A DNA stretch of 64,000 nt from Bacteroidales bacterium (lineage in GTDB: Bacteria; Bacteroidota; Bacteroidia; Bacteroidales; P3): NCBI GenBank assembly GCA_017559135.1, contig JAFYSZ010000024.1, forward strand, positions 62,001 through 126,000, in the 5' to 3' direction. The number at the start of each line of letters is the position of its first letter. The stretch's first letter is position 1. This document shows, piece after piece, positions 20,927 through 29,610 of this stretch. The notes beneath the pieces were generated by a model. It was not told where the DNA came from, did no database searches, and was given only the letters and a program-made list of their open reading frames with translations. The translations under genes and the position numbers were made by a program.

Positions 20927-21802
20927 ATGAAAGGTATAGTATTGGCAGGGGGAAGTGGTACAAGATTGTATCCTATTACAAAAGGCGTAAGTAAGCAGAT
21001 GTTGCCTATTTACGACAAGCCAATGATATACTATCCTATTTCGGTTTTGATGTTGGCGGGAATTAGAGATATATTGATAATTTCTACCCCGTACGATTTA
21101 CCGGGATTTAAAAGATTGCTTGGAGATGGCTCTGATTATGGAGTGAATTTCTCATACGCAGAACAACCTTCGCCAGATGGACTTGCACAAGCCTTTATTA
21201 TAGGAGAAGAATTTATAGGAAAAGATGCAGTTTGTATGGTTTTGGGTGATAATATCTTTTATGGAGCAGGATTTAGTAAGATGTTGCGAGAGTCTTTAAG
21301 AGTAGCAGAAGAAGAAAATAAAGCAACAATTTTTGGATATTGGGTGGCAGATCCGGAAAGATATGGTGTAGCAGAATTTGACGAAGAAGGAAATTGTAAA
21401 TCCATTGAAGAAAAACCACAAAATCCTAAATCGAATTACGCAGTTCCTGGACTTTATTTTTATCCTAATAAAGTTGTAGAAGTAGCAAAAAGCATAAAAC
21501 CCTCAGCAAGAGGAGAACTTGAAATAACCACAGTAAACCAAAGATTTTTAGAAGATAAACAACTGAAAGTACAAACTCTCGGACGTGGATTTGCATGGCT
21601 TGATACAGGAACTCACGATTCTCTTTCAGAAGCATCAACTTTCGTGGAAGTGATTGAAAAACGTCAAGGCCTAAAAATAGCATGTCTTGAAGGTATAGCC
21701 TATCGCAAAGGTTGGATAAGTGAAGAAAAAATGAGAGAATTGGCACAACCAATGATAAAAAATCAATACGGACAATATTTGTTGAAGCTCATAAACGAAT
21801 AA
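20927..21802 (+). CDS. rfbA: Glucose-1-phosphate thymidylyltransferase
   Basis: The 291-residue protein makes dTDP-glucose from glucose-1-phosphate and dTTP. The N-terminal nucleotide-binding loop [17 protein letters not shown] and the motifs [17 protein letters not shown] and [15 protein letters not shown] are those of RmlA. Length is normal. It is followed by rmlB after 13 bases. RmlC and RmlD genes are absent nearby, so the end product may not be dTDP-rhamnose unless they lie elsewhere. Confidence 0.96.
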   Translation: MKGIVLAGGSGTRLYPITKGVSKQMLPIYDKPMIYYPISVLMLAGIRDILIISTPYDLPGFKRLLGDGSDYGVNFSYAEQPSPDGLAQAFIIGEEFIGKDAVCMVLGDNIFYGAGFSKMLRESLRVAEEENKATIFGYWVADPERYGVAEFDEEGNCKSIEEKPQNPKSNYAVPGLYFYPNKVVEVAKSIKPSARGELEITTVNQRFLEDKQLKVQTLGRGFAWLDTGTHDSLSEASTFVEVIEKRQGLKIACLEGIAYRKGWISEEKMRELAQPMIKNQYGQYLLKLINE

Positions 21803-21815
21803 TCTTACAATAACA

Positions 21816-23018
21816 ATGAAACGCAATATAGTAATAACAGGAGGGGCGGGGTTTATTGGCTCGCATGTGGTAAGGTTATTTGTAAATAAATATCCAGAAT
21901 ATAATATCATAAATCTTGATAAACTTACATACGCAGGTAATTTGGCAAATCTTAAAGATGTGGAAGATAAACCAAATTACAAATTCGTAAAGATGGATAT
22001 TTGTGATTTTGAAGCGTTTTATCAACTTATGCAAGACGAAAAGGTTGATGCGATAATACATCTTGCCGCAGAAAGTCATGTGGATAGAAGCATAAAAGAC
22101 CCATTCACTTTTGCAAAAACAAACGTAATGGGAACACTGTCACTTCTTCAAGCAGCAAAGCTATATTGGGAATCATTACCTGAAAAATACGAGGGAAAGC
22201 GTTTTTATCATATATCAACAGATGAGGTTTATGGAGCCTTGGAGATGAATCATCCCGAAGGAATTGAACCTCCTTTTAAAACAGTTGCTTCATCGGAAGG
22301 ACACAAAGCATACGGTGATGAATTTTTCTATGAAACTACAAAATATAACCCACACTCACCATACTCGGCAGCAAAAGCAAGCAGTGATCACTTCGTGAGA
22401 GCATATCACGACACATACGGAATGCCGATTATTGTAACAAACTGCTCAAATAACTATGGACCGTATCAATTCCCTGAAAAACTGATACCACTTTTTATCA
22501 ATAATATTCGTCATCGCAAGCCTCTTCCTGTGTATGGAAAAGGAGAAAACGTGCGCGATTGGCTTTATGTGGAAGATCATGCAAGAGCAATTGATATAAT
22601 ATTTCACAATGGCAAGATTGCAGAAACATATAATATCGGCGGATTCAACGAATGGAAGAATATCGATTTGATTAAGGTGATTATTAAGACTGTTGATATT
22701 GCTTTAGGTCGGGTTGCTTTGAGCGATGAGCAACGAGCGATGAGCTGCTCACAACTCACTGCTCAAAGCTCACTGCCTGATAGCGCATTCCCGGATTTAG
22801 ATCTAGTTACATACGTAACCGACAGAGCAGGACACGATATGCGTTATGCGATAGACTCGACAAAATTGCAAAAAGAGCTTGGCTGGGAACCAAGTCTGCA
22901 ATTTGAAGAAGGAATAGAAAAAACCGTTCGTTGGTACTTGGATAATCAAGAATGGATGGATAACGTAACTTCCGGAGACTACGAAAAGTATTACGAAGAG
23001 ATGTATAAAGGAAGATAA
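21816..23018 (+). CDS. rfbB: dTDP-glucose 4,6-dehydratase with an unusual C-terminal insertion
   Basis: The 400-residue SDR enzyme forms dTDP-4-keto-6-deoxyglucose. It shows GGAGFIGSHVVRLF (NAD binding), HISTDEVYGAL (Thr/Asp/Glu catalytic segment) and YSAAKASSDHFVRA (YxxxK). The protein is longer than the usual 340-380 residues. Part of the excess is a low-complexity stretch at about residues 297-328 (ALSDEQRAMSCSQLTAQSS), between the usual helix and the DRAGHDMRYAID motif. The DNA there is a near-perfect inverted repeat, so the insertion looks like a repeat that settled in frame in a surface loop. Catalytic motifs are intact, and activity is probably kept. Confidence 0.93.
   Translation: MKRNIVITGGAGFIGSHVVRLFVNKYPEYNIINLDKLTYAGNLANLKDVEDKPNYKFVKMDICDFEAFYQLMQDEKVDAIIHLAAESHVDRSIKDPFTFAKTNVMGTLSLLQAAKLYWESLPEKYEGKRFYHISTDEVYGALEMNHPEGIEPPFKTVASSEGHKAYGDEFFYETTKYNPHSPYSAAKASSDHFVRAYHDTYGMPIIVTNCSNNYGPYQFPEKLIPLFINNIRHRKPLPVYGKGENVRDWLYVEDHARAIDIIFHNGKIAETYNIGGFNEWKNIDLIKVIIKTVDIALGRVALSDEQRAMSCSQLTAQSSLPDSAFPDLDLVTYVTDRAGHDMRYAIDSTKLQKELGWEPSLQFEEGIEKTVRWYLDNQEWMDNVTSGDYEKYYEEMYKGR
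22716..22769. repeat. Inverted repeat inserted within rfbB
   Basis: GCTTTGAGCGATGAG (22716-22730) and CTCACTGCTCAAAGC (22755-22769) are reverse complements at 13 of 15 positions, and short GAGC/GCTC words repeat between them. Base composition (GC-rich words) differs from the surrounding gene. The insertion keeps the reading frame. Confidence 0.7.
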
Positions 23019-23037
23019 TTGTAGATAAATTTAGTCT

Positions 23038-23466
23038 ATGCAAAATATAGAAGAATCAATAGTTCCGTTGAAAATAGCAGAGTTAGTAGAAGTAATTGTT
23101 CGTAAGAAACAAATGTCTGCAAAAGACGCGTTGTGTTATCTTTACAATTCTAATTTTTATTCAAAACTATATGATTCTGAAGCTAAATGGTGGTATTTGC
23201 CTGTTGAGGAATTATATATTGAATTAGAAAAGACTAAAAAACAAGAAAAAATAGATTTTACATCGCGAGAACTATTGTTTGTGATATTCTGCATAGAAAG
23301 ATATTCTATAAAACAAGGGAAGAACCCTTTAGAAGTATATTCTTTATTTGAAAGAAAAGATGTTACAGATTATTTGAAAGATAATTTTGAAATTCTTCAC
23401 ACACAAGGCGAAGAATATATCTTAGAAGAAATTGATCTGTATTTTAAAAAACGTAAAAACTCATGA
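23038..23466 (+). CDS. DUF3791-type protein, putative antitoxin partner
   Basis: The 142-residue protein ends in a DUF3791-like domain, about residues 75-138 (ELLFVIFCIERYSIKQGKNP, DVTDYLKDNFEILHTQGEEY, then IEDI-like ILEEIDLYF). The N-terminal 65 residues (AELVEVIVRKKQMSAKDAL) look like a second helical module of the same kind. Its stop overlaps the start of the DUF3990 gene by four bases (ATGA), so the pair is translationally coupled. In other Bacteroidota and Firmicutes DUF3791 and DUF3990 genes are often adjacent. An antitoxin role is an inference from that pairing; no DNA-binding motif is obvious. Confidence 0.7.
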   Translation: MQNIEESIVPLKIAELVEVIVRKKQMSAKDALCYLYNSNFYSKLYDSEAKWWYLPVEELYIELEKTKKQEKIDFTSRELLFVIFCIERYSIKQGKNPLEVYSLFERKDVTDYLKDNFEILHTQGEEYILEEIDLYFKKRKNS

Positions 23467-23948
23467 AACTATATCATGGCTCAACAATGATAGTTCGTAA
23501 ACCTAGTGTAAAACGAGGTCGTGTTACCACGGATTTTGGACAAGGCTTTTATCTTACCACAAGTTTAGAACAAGCACAAAGATGGGCTTTATTGAAACAA
23601 CGTAGAGAAAATTCAAAAAGAGCAATGGTTTCTGTATTTGATTTTGACGAAACGATGCTTACAGATATTTCTTATAGCGTATTACAATATGATGGACCTA
23701 CTGAGGATTGGTTGAATTTTGTTGTTCAAAATAGAAAAGGGGAAAATACTCATAGCTATGATTATGTTATGGGACCAGTTGCAAATGACCAGTTGTATGC
23801 AACAATCTCTCTCTACGAAAAAGGAGCTTTAACCGCAGAAGCAGCAATAGTTCAACTAAAAACACACGTTTTATTTAATCAATTGTCTTGTCATACAGAT
23901 AAGGCCGTTAGAAGTTTGCAATTTGTAGAATCAGTACAAATTTTATAA
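23463..23948 (+). CDS. DUF3990 protein, ADP-ribosyltransferase-like putative toxin
   Basis: The 161-residue protein has the features of DUF3990, which is distantly related to ADP-ribosyltransferases: LYHGST at residues 3-8 (His of motif I), TDFGQGFYLTTSLEQAQRWA at 23-42 (Tyr of motif II and following helix) and the YDYVMGPVANDQLY region at about 99-112. No signal peptide or membrane span is present, so it acts in the cytoplasm. With the overlapping DUF3791 gene it forms a compact pair placed between rfbB and an unrelated dehydrogenase in the glycan locus. NAD-dependent toxicity is inferred from fold and context; the target is unknown. Confidence 0.7.
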   Translation: MKLYHGSTMIVRKPSVKRGRVTTDFGQGFYLTTSLEQAQRWALLKQRRENSKRAMVSVFDFDETMLTDISYSVLQYDGPTEDWLNFVVQNRKGENTHSYDYVMGPVANDQLYATISLYEKGALTAEAAIVQLKTHVLFNQLSCHTDKAVRSLQFVESVQIL

Positions 23949-23986
23949 TAAATAATCATTTACATTTTTTTTATATTATCTTATCT

Positions 23987-25192
23987 ATGAAAATAGGAAT
24001 TATTAAAGAAACAAAAACTCCGGTGGATAACAGAGTGGCATTATCGCCTGAACAGGTTGCTATGTTGCAACACAATTTCCCGGATAGCGAATTTTATGTA
24101 CAAAGCAGCGATATACGTGCTTATAGCGATGATGAATATCGCTCTTTGGGCGTGAAAGTAGTTGACAGTGTAGATAATTGCGATGTCCTTTTCGGAATAA
24201 AAGAAGCTACAAAAGAATCGTTGATACCAAATAAGCACTATTTCTTTTTTGGACATATTGCAAAAATGCAAGAATACAATCGTTCATTATTACAAGATAT
24301 GATGAAAAAGAATATAACTTTTTCGGATTATGAATATCTTGTTGACGATAACAACCAACGTGTTTGTGCTTTTGGATGGTGGGCCGGTGTGGTAGGTGTT
24401 TATTATACTTTGCGTGGCTATGGACTTCGCACAGGTAAATACAGTCTTCCAAAACCTGATATTAAATTCACACTCGAAAAATTGAAACAAGCATTGCGAG
24501 AAGTAGAACTTCCGGCCATTAAAGTGTTGGTAACCGGCAATGGCAGAGTGTCGCAAGGTGCACAGTATGTACTGGAAGCTATTGGAGCAACCAGACTATA
24601 TCACGATGAATATTTGCAACTCAGCGAAGTGGAAAGAATATCCTACTGTGTGGTAGACGTAGATGGTTTGGTGAAAAGAAAAGACGGAAAAGATTTTTCG
24701 TTTGCCGACTTTACAAAGAACCCTCACGAATACGAAAGCAACTTCTTTAGATGGGCCAAGACTAGCGATTTATTTGTATCGGCTCATTTCTGGGCACCCG
24801 AAGCACCTGTTTATCTTAGCGAAGAAGATTTGAAAAATAGCGAGATGAGAATTAAAATGATAGGTGACGTTACTTGTGATATTATGGGAAGCATAAAATC
24901 TACAGTACGCCCTTCTACCCATGCTGAACCATATTACGACTATAACCCTGTTACGGCAAAAGAAGAGGCGGCGTTCTCGTCCGATAACAATATCACTGTG
25001 ATGGCAGTAGACACATGCCCCAACGCTTTGGCAATAGACACTAGCGCTTATTTTGGCGATATGCTTATAAAACATGTGTTCGAACCGCTGTTGAAGGGCG
25101 AAAAATCTTCTGTAATAGAACGTTCTACAATACTCAACGATGGCCGTTTGACAGATCGTTTCTCCTATTTAACCGATTTTGCAAAAGAATAA
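23987..25192 (+). CDS. Saccharopine/alanine-dehydrogenase-like NAD(P)-dependent oxidoreductase
   Basis: The 401-residue protein belongs to the alanine dehydrogenase / lysine-forming saccharopine dehydrogenase superfamily: MKIGIIKETKTPVDNRVALS is the N-terminal signature, and VLVTGNGRVSQGAQYVLEAI is the nucleotide-binding loop. The segment GDVTCDIMGSIKSTVRPSTH is typical of the Bacteroidota subgroup annotated as saccharopine or alanine dehydrogenase. The exact substrate cannot be decided from sequence. The gene is clearly richer in G+C than its neighbours on either side, like the 5' half of the flippase that follows after 8 bases, and seems out of place in a polysaccharide operon. Confidence 0.7.
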   Translation: MKIGIIKETKTPVDNRVALSPEQVAMLQHNFPDSEFYVQSSDIRAYSDDEYRSLGVKVVDSVDNCDVLFGIKEATKESLIPNKHYFFFGHIAKMQEYNRSLLQDMMKKNITFSDYEYLVDDNNQRVCAFGWWAGVVGVYYTLRGYGLRTGKYSLPKPDIKFTLEKLKQALREVELPAIKVLVTGNGRVSQGAQYVLEAIGATRLYHDEYLQLSEVERISYCVVDVDGLVKRKDGKDFSFADFTKNPHEYESNFFRWAKTSDLFVSAHFWAPEAPVYLSEEDLKNSEMRIKMIGDVTCDIMGSIKSTVRPSTHAEPYYDYNPVTAKEEAAFSSDNNITVMAVDTCPNALAIDTSAYFGDMLIKHVFEPLLKGEKSSVIERSTILNDGRLTDRFSYLTDFAKE

Positions 25193-25200
25193 CCTCAGGG

Positions 25201-26661
25201 ATGCAGGAAAATCTTAAAGCGAAAACGGTTTCGGGCATGATATGGAGTGCCTTGCAGAGGTTTGGTACAATGGGTATATCCTTTGTGTCAAACATCGTGT
25301 TGGCACGCTTGCTTACACCCGACGACTATGGATGTATAGGAATGTTGGCTATATTTATAACCGTTTCCAATACATTTGTGGATGGAGGGTTTGGCTCGGC
25401 TCTTATCCAAAAAAAGGACGTTACTCAAAAAGACTATTCTACTATATTTTGGTGGAATCTGTTTTTGTCCGTTGTGCTGTATGGAGTACTGTTTATCTCG
25501 GCACCGGCAGTATCGCGGTTCTACAATATACCACTGTTGGAATCTGTCTTGCAAGTGCAGGGAGTAGTGCTTATAATAAATGCTCTAAATATAGTACAAA
25601 CCAACCAGCTACGCAAAAGTATAAATTTCAAACGCCTTGCCACCATATATATAGTATCGCACATAGTGGCAGCTGCACTTGCCATAGTGCTTGCATATAT
25701 GGGCTGGGGAGTATGGGCATTGGTAGCACAGCAAATTGTGGCTAGCTCCATTACCTCCATTATGCTATGGGTAATGAATCGTTGGATGCCGAGTTTGTGC
25801 TTTTCTGTAGAATCGTTTAAGCAACTCTTTAGCTTTGGAGGTTTTGTGTTGGCTTCGAATCTGATAAATACATTTTGTAATAATGTTCAAGGGTTGCTTA
25901 TCGGTAAATTTTTTAATCCTGCAACACTTGGCTATTACACACAAGCAAGAAAACTAGAAGAAATAGCTTCACATAGTTTATCAGGTATAACAGATCAAGT
26001 GTCGTATCCAGTACTTTCAAAGCTTCAATCAAACAAATATGCAATGATAAGTGCAATAAGAAAATTATTGTTATCATTAGCATTTATAACATTTCCATTG
26101 ATGTTAATATTAGTACTTGTTGCGGAACCTCTTATATTGTTTATATATGGTGAAAAATGGCTTCCTTGTGTGCCTTATTTTCAAATATTATGTGTTGCTG
26201 GAATGGCAGGAAGTTTGTACTCTGTTAATATGCGTTCTATTGAAGCAATAGGCAAAAGTAAAGAAATGTTTTTAGTTACTGTAATAAAGAGGTTTGTTGG
26301 ACTTAGTGCAATTGTAATAGGTTTAATGTTATATGATATAAAAGGTGTAATGATTGGCATTGTTTTTAATTATTGGTTTTCATATTTTGTAAACATTACT
26401 ATGGTTTCAAAATACGTGGGATATAAATGGAAACAACAATTGAAAGATTTATTACCTATAGTGTTAGTTTCTTTATTTGCAATGTTGCTAAGCCTTTTCA
26501 TTGTAAAGATAATTGGTGTTAATTTAATTTATTTCAATACGTTAATAAAGCTTTTTATTTTTGTCGTTGTTTATATGATAATATCATATATTTTTAGATT
26601 AGAAGCTTATAAAACCGTATTAAATATTGTCATCAATATTATTAAAAGAAATAAGAATTAA
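25201..26661 (+). CDS. Polysaccharide flippase of the MOP/PST family (Wzx-like)
   Basis: The 486-residue membrane protein has about 12-14 predicted spans and the family opening VSGMIWSALQRFGTMGISF with VLARLLTPDDYGCIGMLAIF. It would move undecaprenyl-linked repeat units across the inner membrane. Residues 1-220 (to about nucleotide 25860) are encoded by GC-richer DNA with many alternative open frames; the rest is AT-rich with A/T-ending codons, though the frame is unbroken and membrane helices continue. This suggests a recombinant gene. It is two bases from the next gene, so co-expressed. Confidence 0.88.
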   Translation: MQENLKAKTVSGMIWSALQRFGTMGISFVSNIVLARLLTPDDYGCIGMLAIFITVSNTFVDGGFGSALIQKKDVTQKDYSTIFWWNLFLSVVLYGVLFISAPAVSRFYNIPLLESVLQVQGVVLIINALNIVQTNQLRKSINFKRLATIYIVSHIVAAALAIVLAYMGWGVWALVAQQIVASSITSIMLWVMNRWMPSLCFSVESFKQLFSFGGFVLASNLINTFCNNVQGLLIGKFFNPATLGYYTQARKLEEIASHSLSGITDQVSYPVLSKLQSNKYAMISAIRKLLLSLAFITFPLMLILVLVAEPLILFIYGEKWLPCVPYFQILCVAGMAGSLYSVNMRSIEAIGKSKEMFLVTVIKRFVGLSAIVIGLMLYDIKGVMIGIVFNYWFSYFVNITMVSKYVGYKWKQQLKDLLPIVLVSLFAMLLSLFIVKIIGVNLIYFNTLIKLFIFVVVYMIISYIFRLEAYKTVLNIVINIIKRNKN

Positions 26662-26663
26662 TT

Positions 26664-27431
26664 ATGAATAAAGTGAAAAAACGACAAATTATTATAAATG
26701 CAGATGATTTTGGAAAAAGTTTAGAACGAAATAGGGCTATAGATTATTCATTTAAAAATAATTTAATAGATTCTGCAAGTTTGATTGTAACGGGCAAACA
26801 TTTGGAAGATGCATTAAAATACATAAAAGCAGGAGAATATTTTGACAAAATACATCTGCACTTTAATATTCGAACTAATCTTCTTGAAGAAGATTCTTGT
26901 GATAAACCTATCTCAACTGCAATGCAAAAATCTTCTACATTTTGTAATAATGGTTGTTTTGTTAATGGTATTAAATATAAGTTTTATGATATTAGAAAAT
27001 GGAAAATTATTTATGAGGAATTAATTGCTCAATATGAAAAATTTATTGAAGTAACAGAAGGTAAGGCTAATTACAAACAAATAGAGTTTCATATGTGGAC
27101 TAATTTGTCTTTACCAGCATCTATTGCATTAAACTTATTTACAAGAAAATATAAAATAGAATATGTTCGATATTATCACATAGGTATAAAAAACTCCTTA
27201 CGCACATTAATATGTAGATTATTGAGTTGGAATCCTAAGGTGAAATATACTCCAGCAACTAATATAGATTATTATCTCTCGAAAAGAGAGAAGTTGAGAA
27301 AATATGAAATTATTGAATTATATTGTCATCCAAATTATAGAGATGGCGTTTTTTTAGACGATTCTCCATCTTATCTTGGTCATAAAAGACGACCTATGAA
27401 TGAGCATATGTCATTATTGGGAAGAATGTAA
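26664..27431 (+). CDS. YdjC/ChbG-family carbohydrate deacetylase-like protein
   Basis: The 255-residue protein opens with INADDFGKS, the metal-binding Asp-Asp motif of the YdjC/ChbG family, continues with IHLHFNIRTNLLEED (usually H-N-T) and EFHMWTNLSLP, and ends with ELYCHPNYRDG, the C-terminal His motif. Family members deacetylate N-acetylated oligosaccharides using a metal. In this locus it could trim an N-acetyl group from a sugar in the repeat unit or from a precursor; that is inference. The start at 26664 follows the flippase stop at once. Confidence 0.8.
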   Translation: MNKVKKRQIIINADDFGKSLERNRAIDYSFKNNLIDSASLIVTGKHLEDALKYIKAGEYFDKIHLHFNIRTNLLEEDSCDKPISTAMQKSSTFCNNGCFVNGIKYKFYDIRKWKIIYEELIAQYEKFIEVTEGKANYKQIEFHMWTNLSLPASIALNLFTRKYKIEYVRYYHIGIKNSLRTLICRLLSWNPKVKYTPATNIDYYLSKREKLRKYEIIELYCHPNYRDGVFLDDSPSYLGHKRRPMNEHMSLLGRM

Positions 27432-27529
27432 AAATAAAAGAATTTTCACAAGTAATGGATTTATTAAGAATAAATTTTATGATTATTTTGAAAAATGTTA
27501 ATATATTAAACGATAAAAAAATATAAGGT

Positions 27530-28423
27530 ATGGATATTAAAAAGTTTTTCTGTTGTAGTTTGTACAACATATCACCAAAGTTATTGCTTAGAGTACGTTT
27601 TCTAAGTTATTATAAATATTATAGAAAGTTATTGTCTTTTAAAAATCCAATAACACTTGATGAAAAAATTCAATGGATGAAGGTGAATTATTACAATGAT
27701 AACCCTTTAATTTCACAATGTGCAGATAAGTATGCTGTAAGAGAGTATGTAAAAAAAATGGATTGTGAAGAAATCCTTATTGATTTATATGGAGTTTATG
27801 ACAATGCAAAAGAAATCCCATGGGGAGATTTGCCCGAAAAGTTTGTAATAAAATGGAATTGTGGTTGTGGTCAGAATCTTATAGTTAAAGATAAATCTAA
27901 TCTAAATATAGAAGATACTATAAAAAAACTAGATAAATGGAAAAAGGATGCCAGAGTAATGTATAAATATGGGGCAGAAATGCAATATAAACCAATTATT
28001 CCAAAGCTAATAGTTGAAAAATTCATAGAAACACAAGATGGTCTTGCGCCTGTAGATTATAAATTATATTGTTTTCATGGTGAGCCTTATTGTTTGTTAA
28101 CGTGTACAGGCCGAGAATCAGGAAAACCAAAATTTTATTTTGTAGATAAGGATTGGAGGTTAATGCGTTTAAACAAAGCAGGAAAAGATGCTCCTGATTA
28201 TTTTGTGCCAACTAAACCAGAAGGATATGAACAATTATTTGACTATGCTCGTAAATTATCAAAACCATTTCCTTTTGTGAGAGCAGATTTCTACTTAGAA
28301 CAAGGTAAAGTTATATTTGGAGAACTTACCTTCACACCATGCAACGGATTTGATTATAATAGGTTATATTCAACAAATGAAATGTTTGGTAAGATGTTGA
28401 ATTTAGAGAGGGTTACAAAGTAA
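27530..28423 (+). CDS. TupA-like ATP-grasp protein
   Basis: The 297-residue protein matches the TupA-like ATP-grasp family often found in capsule and O-antigen loci: NPITLDEKIQWMKVNYYN, QCADKYAVREYV, LPEKFVIKWNCGCGQNL (ATP-binding segment), VDYKLYCFHGEPY and PFVRADFYLEQGKVIFGELT (metal/ATP-binding Asp and Glu). ATP-grasp enzymes ligate carboxylates to amines or thiols, so an amide decoration of a uronic acid residue is possible; the locus makes uronic acids with three dehydrogenases. It follows a gap of about 100 bases with no clear promoter and overlaps the next gene by one base. Confidence 0.8.
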   Translation: MDIKKFFCCSLYNISPKLLLRVRFLSYYKYYRKLLSFKNPITLDEKIQWMKVNYYNDNPLISQCADKYAVREYVKKMDCEEILIDLYGVYDNAKEIPWGDLPEKFVIKWNCGCGQNLIVKDKSNLNIEDTIKKLDKWKKDARVMYKYGAEMQYKPIIPKLIVEKFIETQDGLAPVDYKLYCFHGEPYCLLTCTGRESGKPKFYFVDKDWRLMRLNKAGKDAPDYFVPTKPEGYEQLFDYARKLSKPFPFVRADFYLEQGKVIFGELTFTPCNGFDYNRLYSTNEMFGKMLNLERVTK

Positions 28424-29610
28424 TGCTTAAAAAACTTATTTTTTTATTACTATGTTTTATGCAAATATTTATAGCGTTTGCATATTTGCCAAGTAATTAT
28501 CTTGATGAATCTTTATATTCAAGAAATTCAACTTTAATTACTTTGTTATTTGGAGGAGTTTTGGGGCTTACTATGATAAAACATTTCTTTTCAAAAACAA
28601 AAATCAAATTTCATTCATTGTTTAGAAAATTGATAACTATATTATTGATATTATGCCTTGAATTTTTCTTCTTATTTGCATTATCCTTAAATATGAATAC
28701 AAATGATTTATTATCTCTTATTATGGTCGTTGTAGCGATTTATATAGGGTATGTAAATGATTTTTCAATCAAACAAATTAAATTGTTTATTCTTATAATT
28801 GTTTTATCTTCTTTATATTTGGGATATGAGGCGATAAATGTGTATGTTGGTGCATTCGACCTATATGCATCAGATTGGCAGGTTATGGGGAAAAATCAAA
28901 TTGGACAATTGATTTCATTCGGAGTAATTCTTTCTTATGTATTCTTTATTATTGAAACAAAGAAAATTACAAAATATTTAATGCTCATTTTATTTTTTAT
29001 ATTATTTTCTTTCCTCATTATTGTAAAATGTAAAACAGCTATTCTCGCTGTTTTTATTAGTGTATCAATAATCTCTTTCAAGTCTTTTAATAAAGAAACT
29101 TTTAAAAAATATCTATTGTTTGGTATGCCAATTTTGATATTGTTTCTCGTTATTTATGCGGATGAGTTGATTTTGGGGGTATTTGAATTATTAGGTTTGG
29201 AATTTGGTGCAAGTGTCAATGAATTAACTACAGGTAGAAGTTCAAGAAATATTGAAGCTTTGCAATATATTAAAAACAATCCTTTTCAAGGAGAATTGTT
29301 GAGGTATTCTAATATACTGATGATTCATAACTGGATTTTGATACGTGCAGTACGATATGGTGTTTTATTAGTGTTACCTATGTTGATTTTTTATTTAATG
29401 ATTTTGTTTTTTGGAATACGAGAAATTTATAAAACAAGATTAAATAATTTTTTTCAAATAGGTTGTTTTTTGTTGATAGTTCCATATATTTCCAGTTTTG
29501 CAGAGCCTGGTGCTCCATTTTCTCCAGGGACCATGTTTTGTTTTATTTATGTTTTTTTAGGAATATACTTGCGTAATATTCAAATAACTAACAAACAATG
29601 CAAATCTTAG
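28423..29610 (+). CDS. O-antigen/capsule polymerase (Wzy-like)
   Basis: The 395-residue protein is almost wholly hydrophobic with about 10-11 membrane spans. A larger periplasmic loop near residues 260-310 contains TGRSSRNIEALQYIKNNPFQ, LRYSN and HNWILIRAVRYGVL, the pattern of O-antigen polymerases/ligases (GR...Hn). It would join repeat units moved by the flippase. Sequence conservation in this family is low, so the call rests on topology, the loop motif and context. Its last four codons overlap galE. Confidence 0.8.
   Translation: MLKKLIFLLLCFMQIFIAFAYLPSNYLDESLYSRNSTLITLLFGGVLGLTMIKHFFSKTKIKFHSLFRKLITILLILCLEFFFLFALSLNMNTNDLLSLIMVVVAIYIGYVNDFSIKQIKLFILIIVLSSLYLGYEAINVYVGAFDLYASDWQVMGKNQIGQLISFGVILSYVFFIIETKKITKYLMLILFFILFSFLIIVKCKTAILAVFISVSIISFKSFNKETFKKYLLFGMPILILFLVIYADELILGVFELLGLEFGASVNELTTGRSSRNIEALQYIKNNPFQGELLRYSNILMIHNWILIRAVRYGVLLVLPMLIFYLMILFFGIREIYKTRLNNFFQIGCFLLIVPYISSFAEPGAPFSPGTMFCFIYVFLGIYLRNIQITNKQCKS

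Noticed and set aside
25242..25745. A 167-codon frame and others inside the flippase gene
   Set aside because: They are open because this part is GC-richer; the flippase frame has membrane spans and family motifs and continues far beyond.
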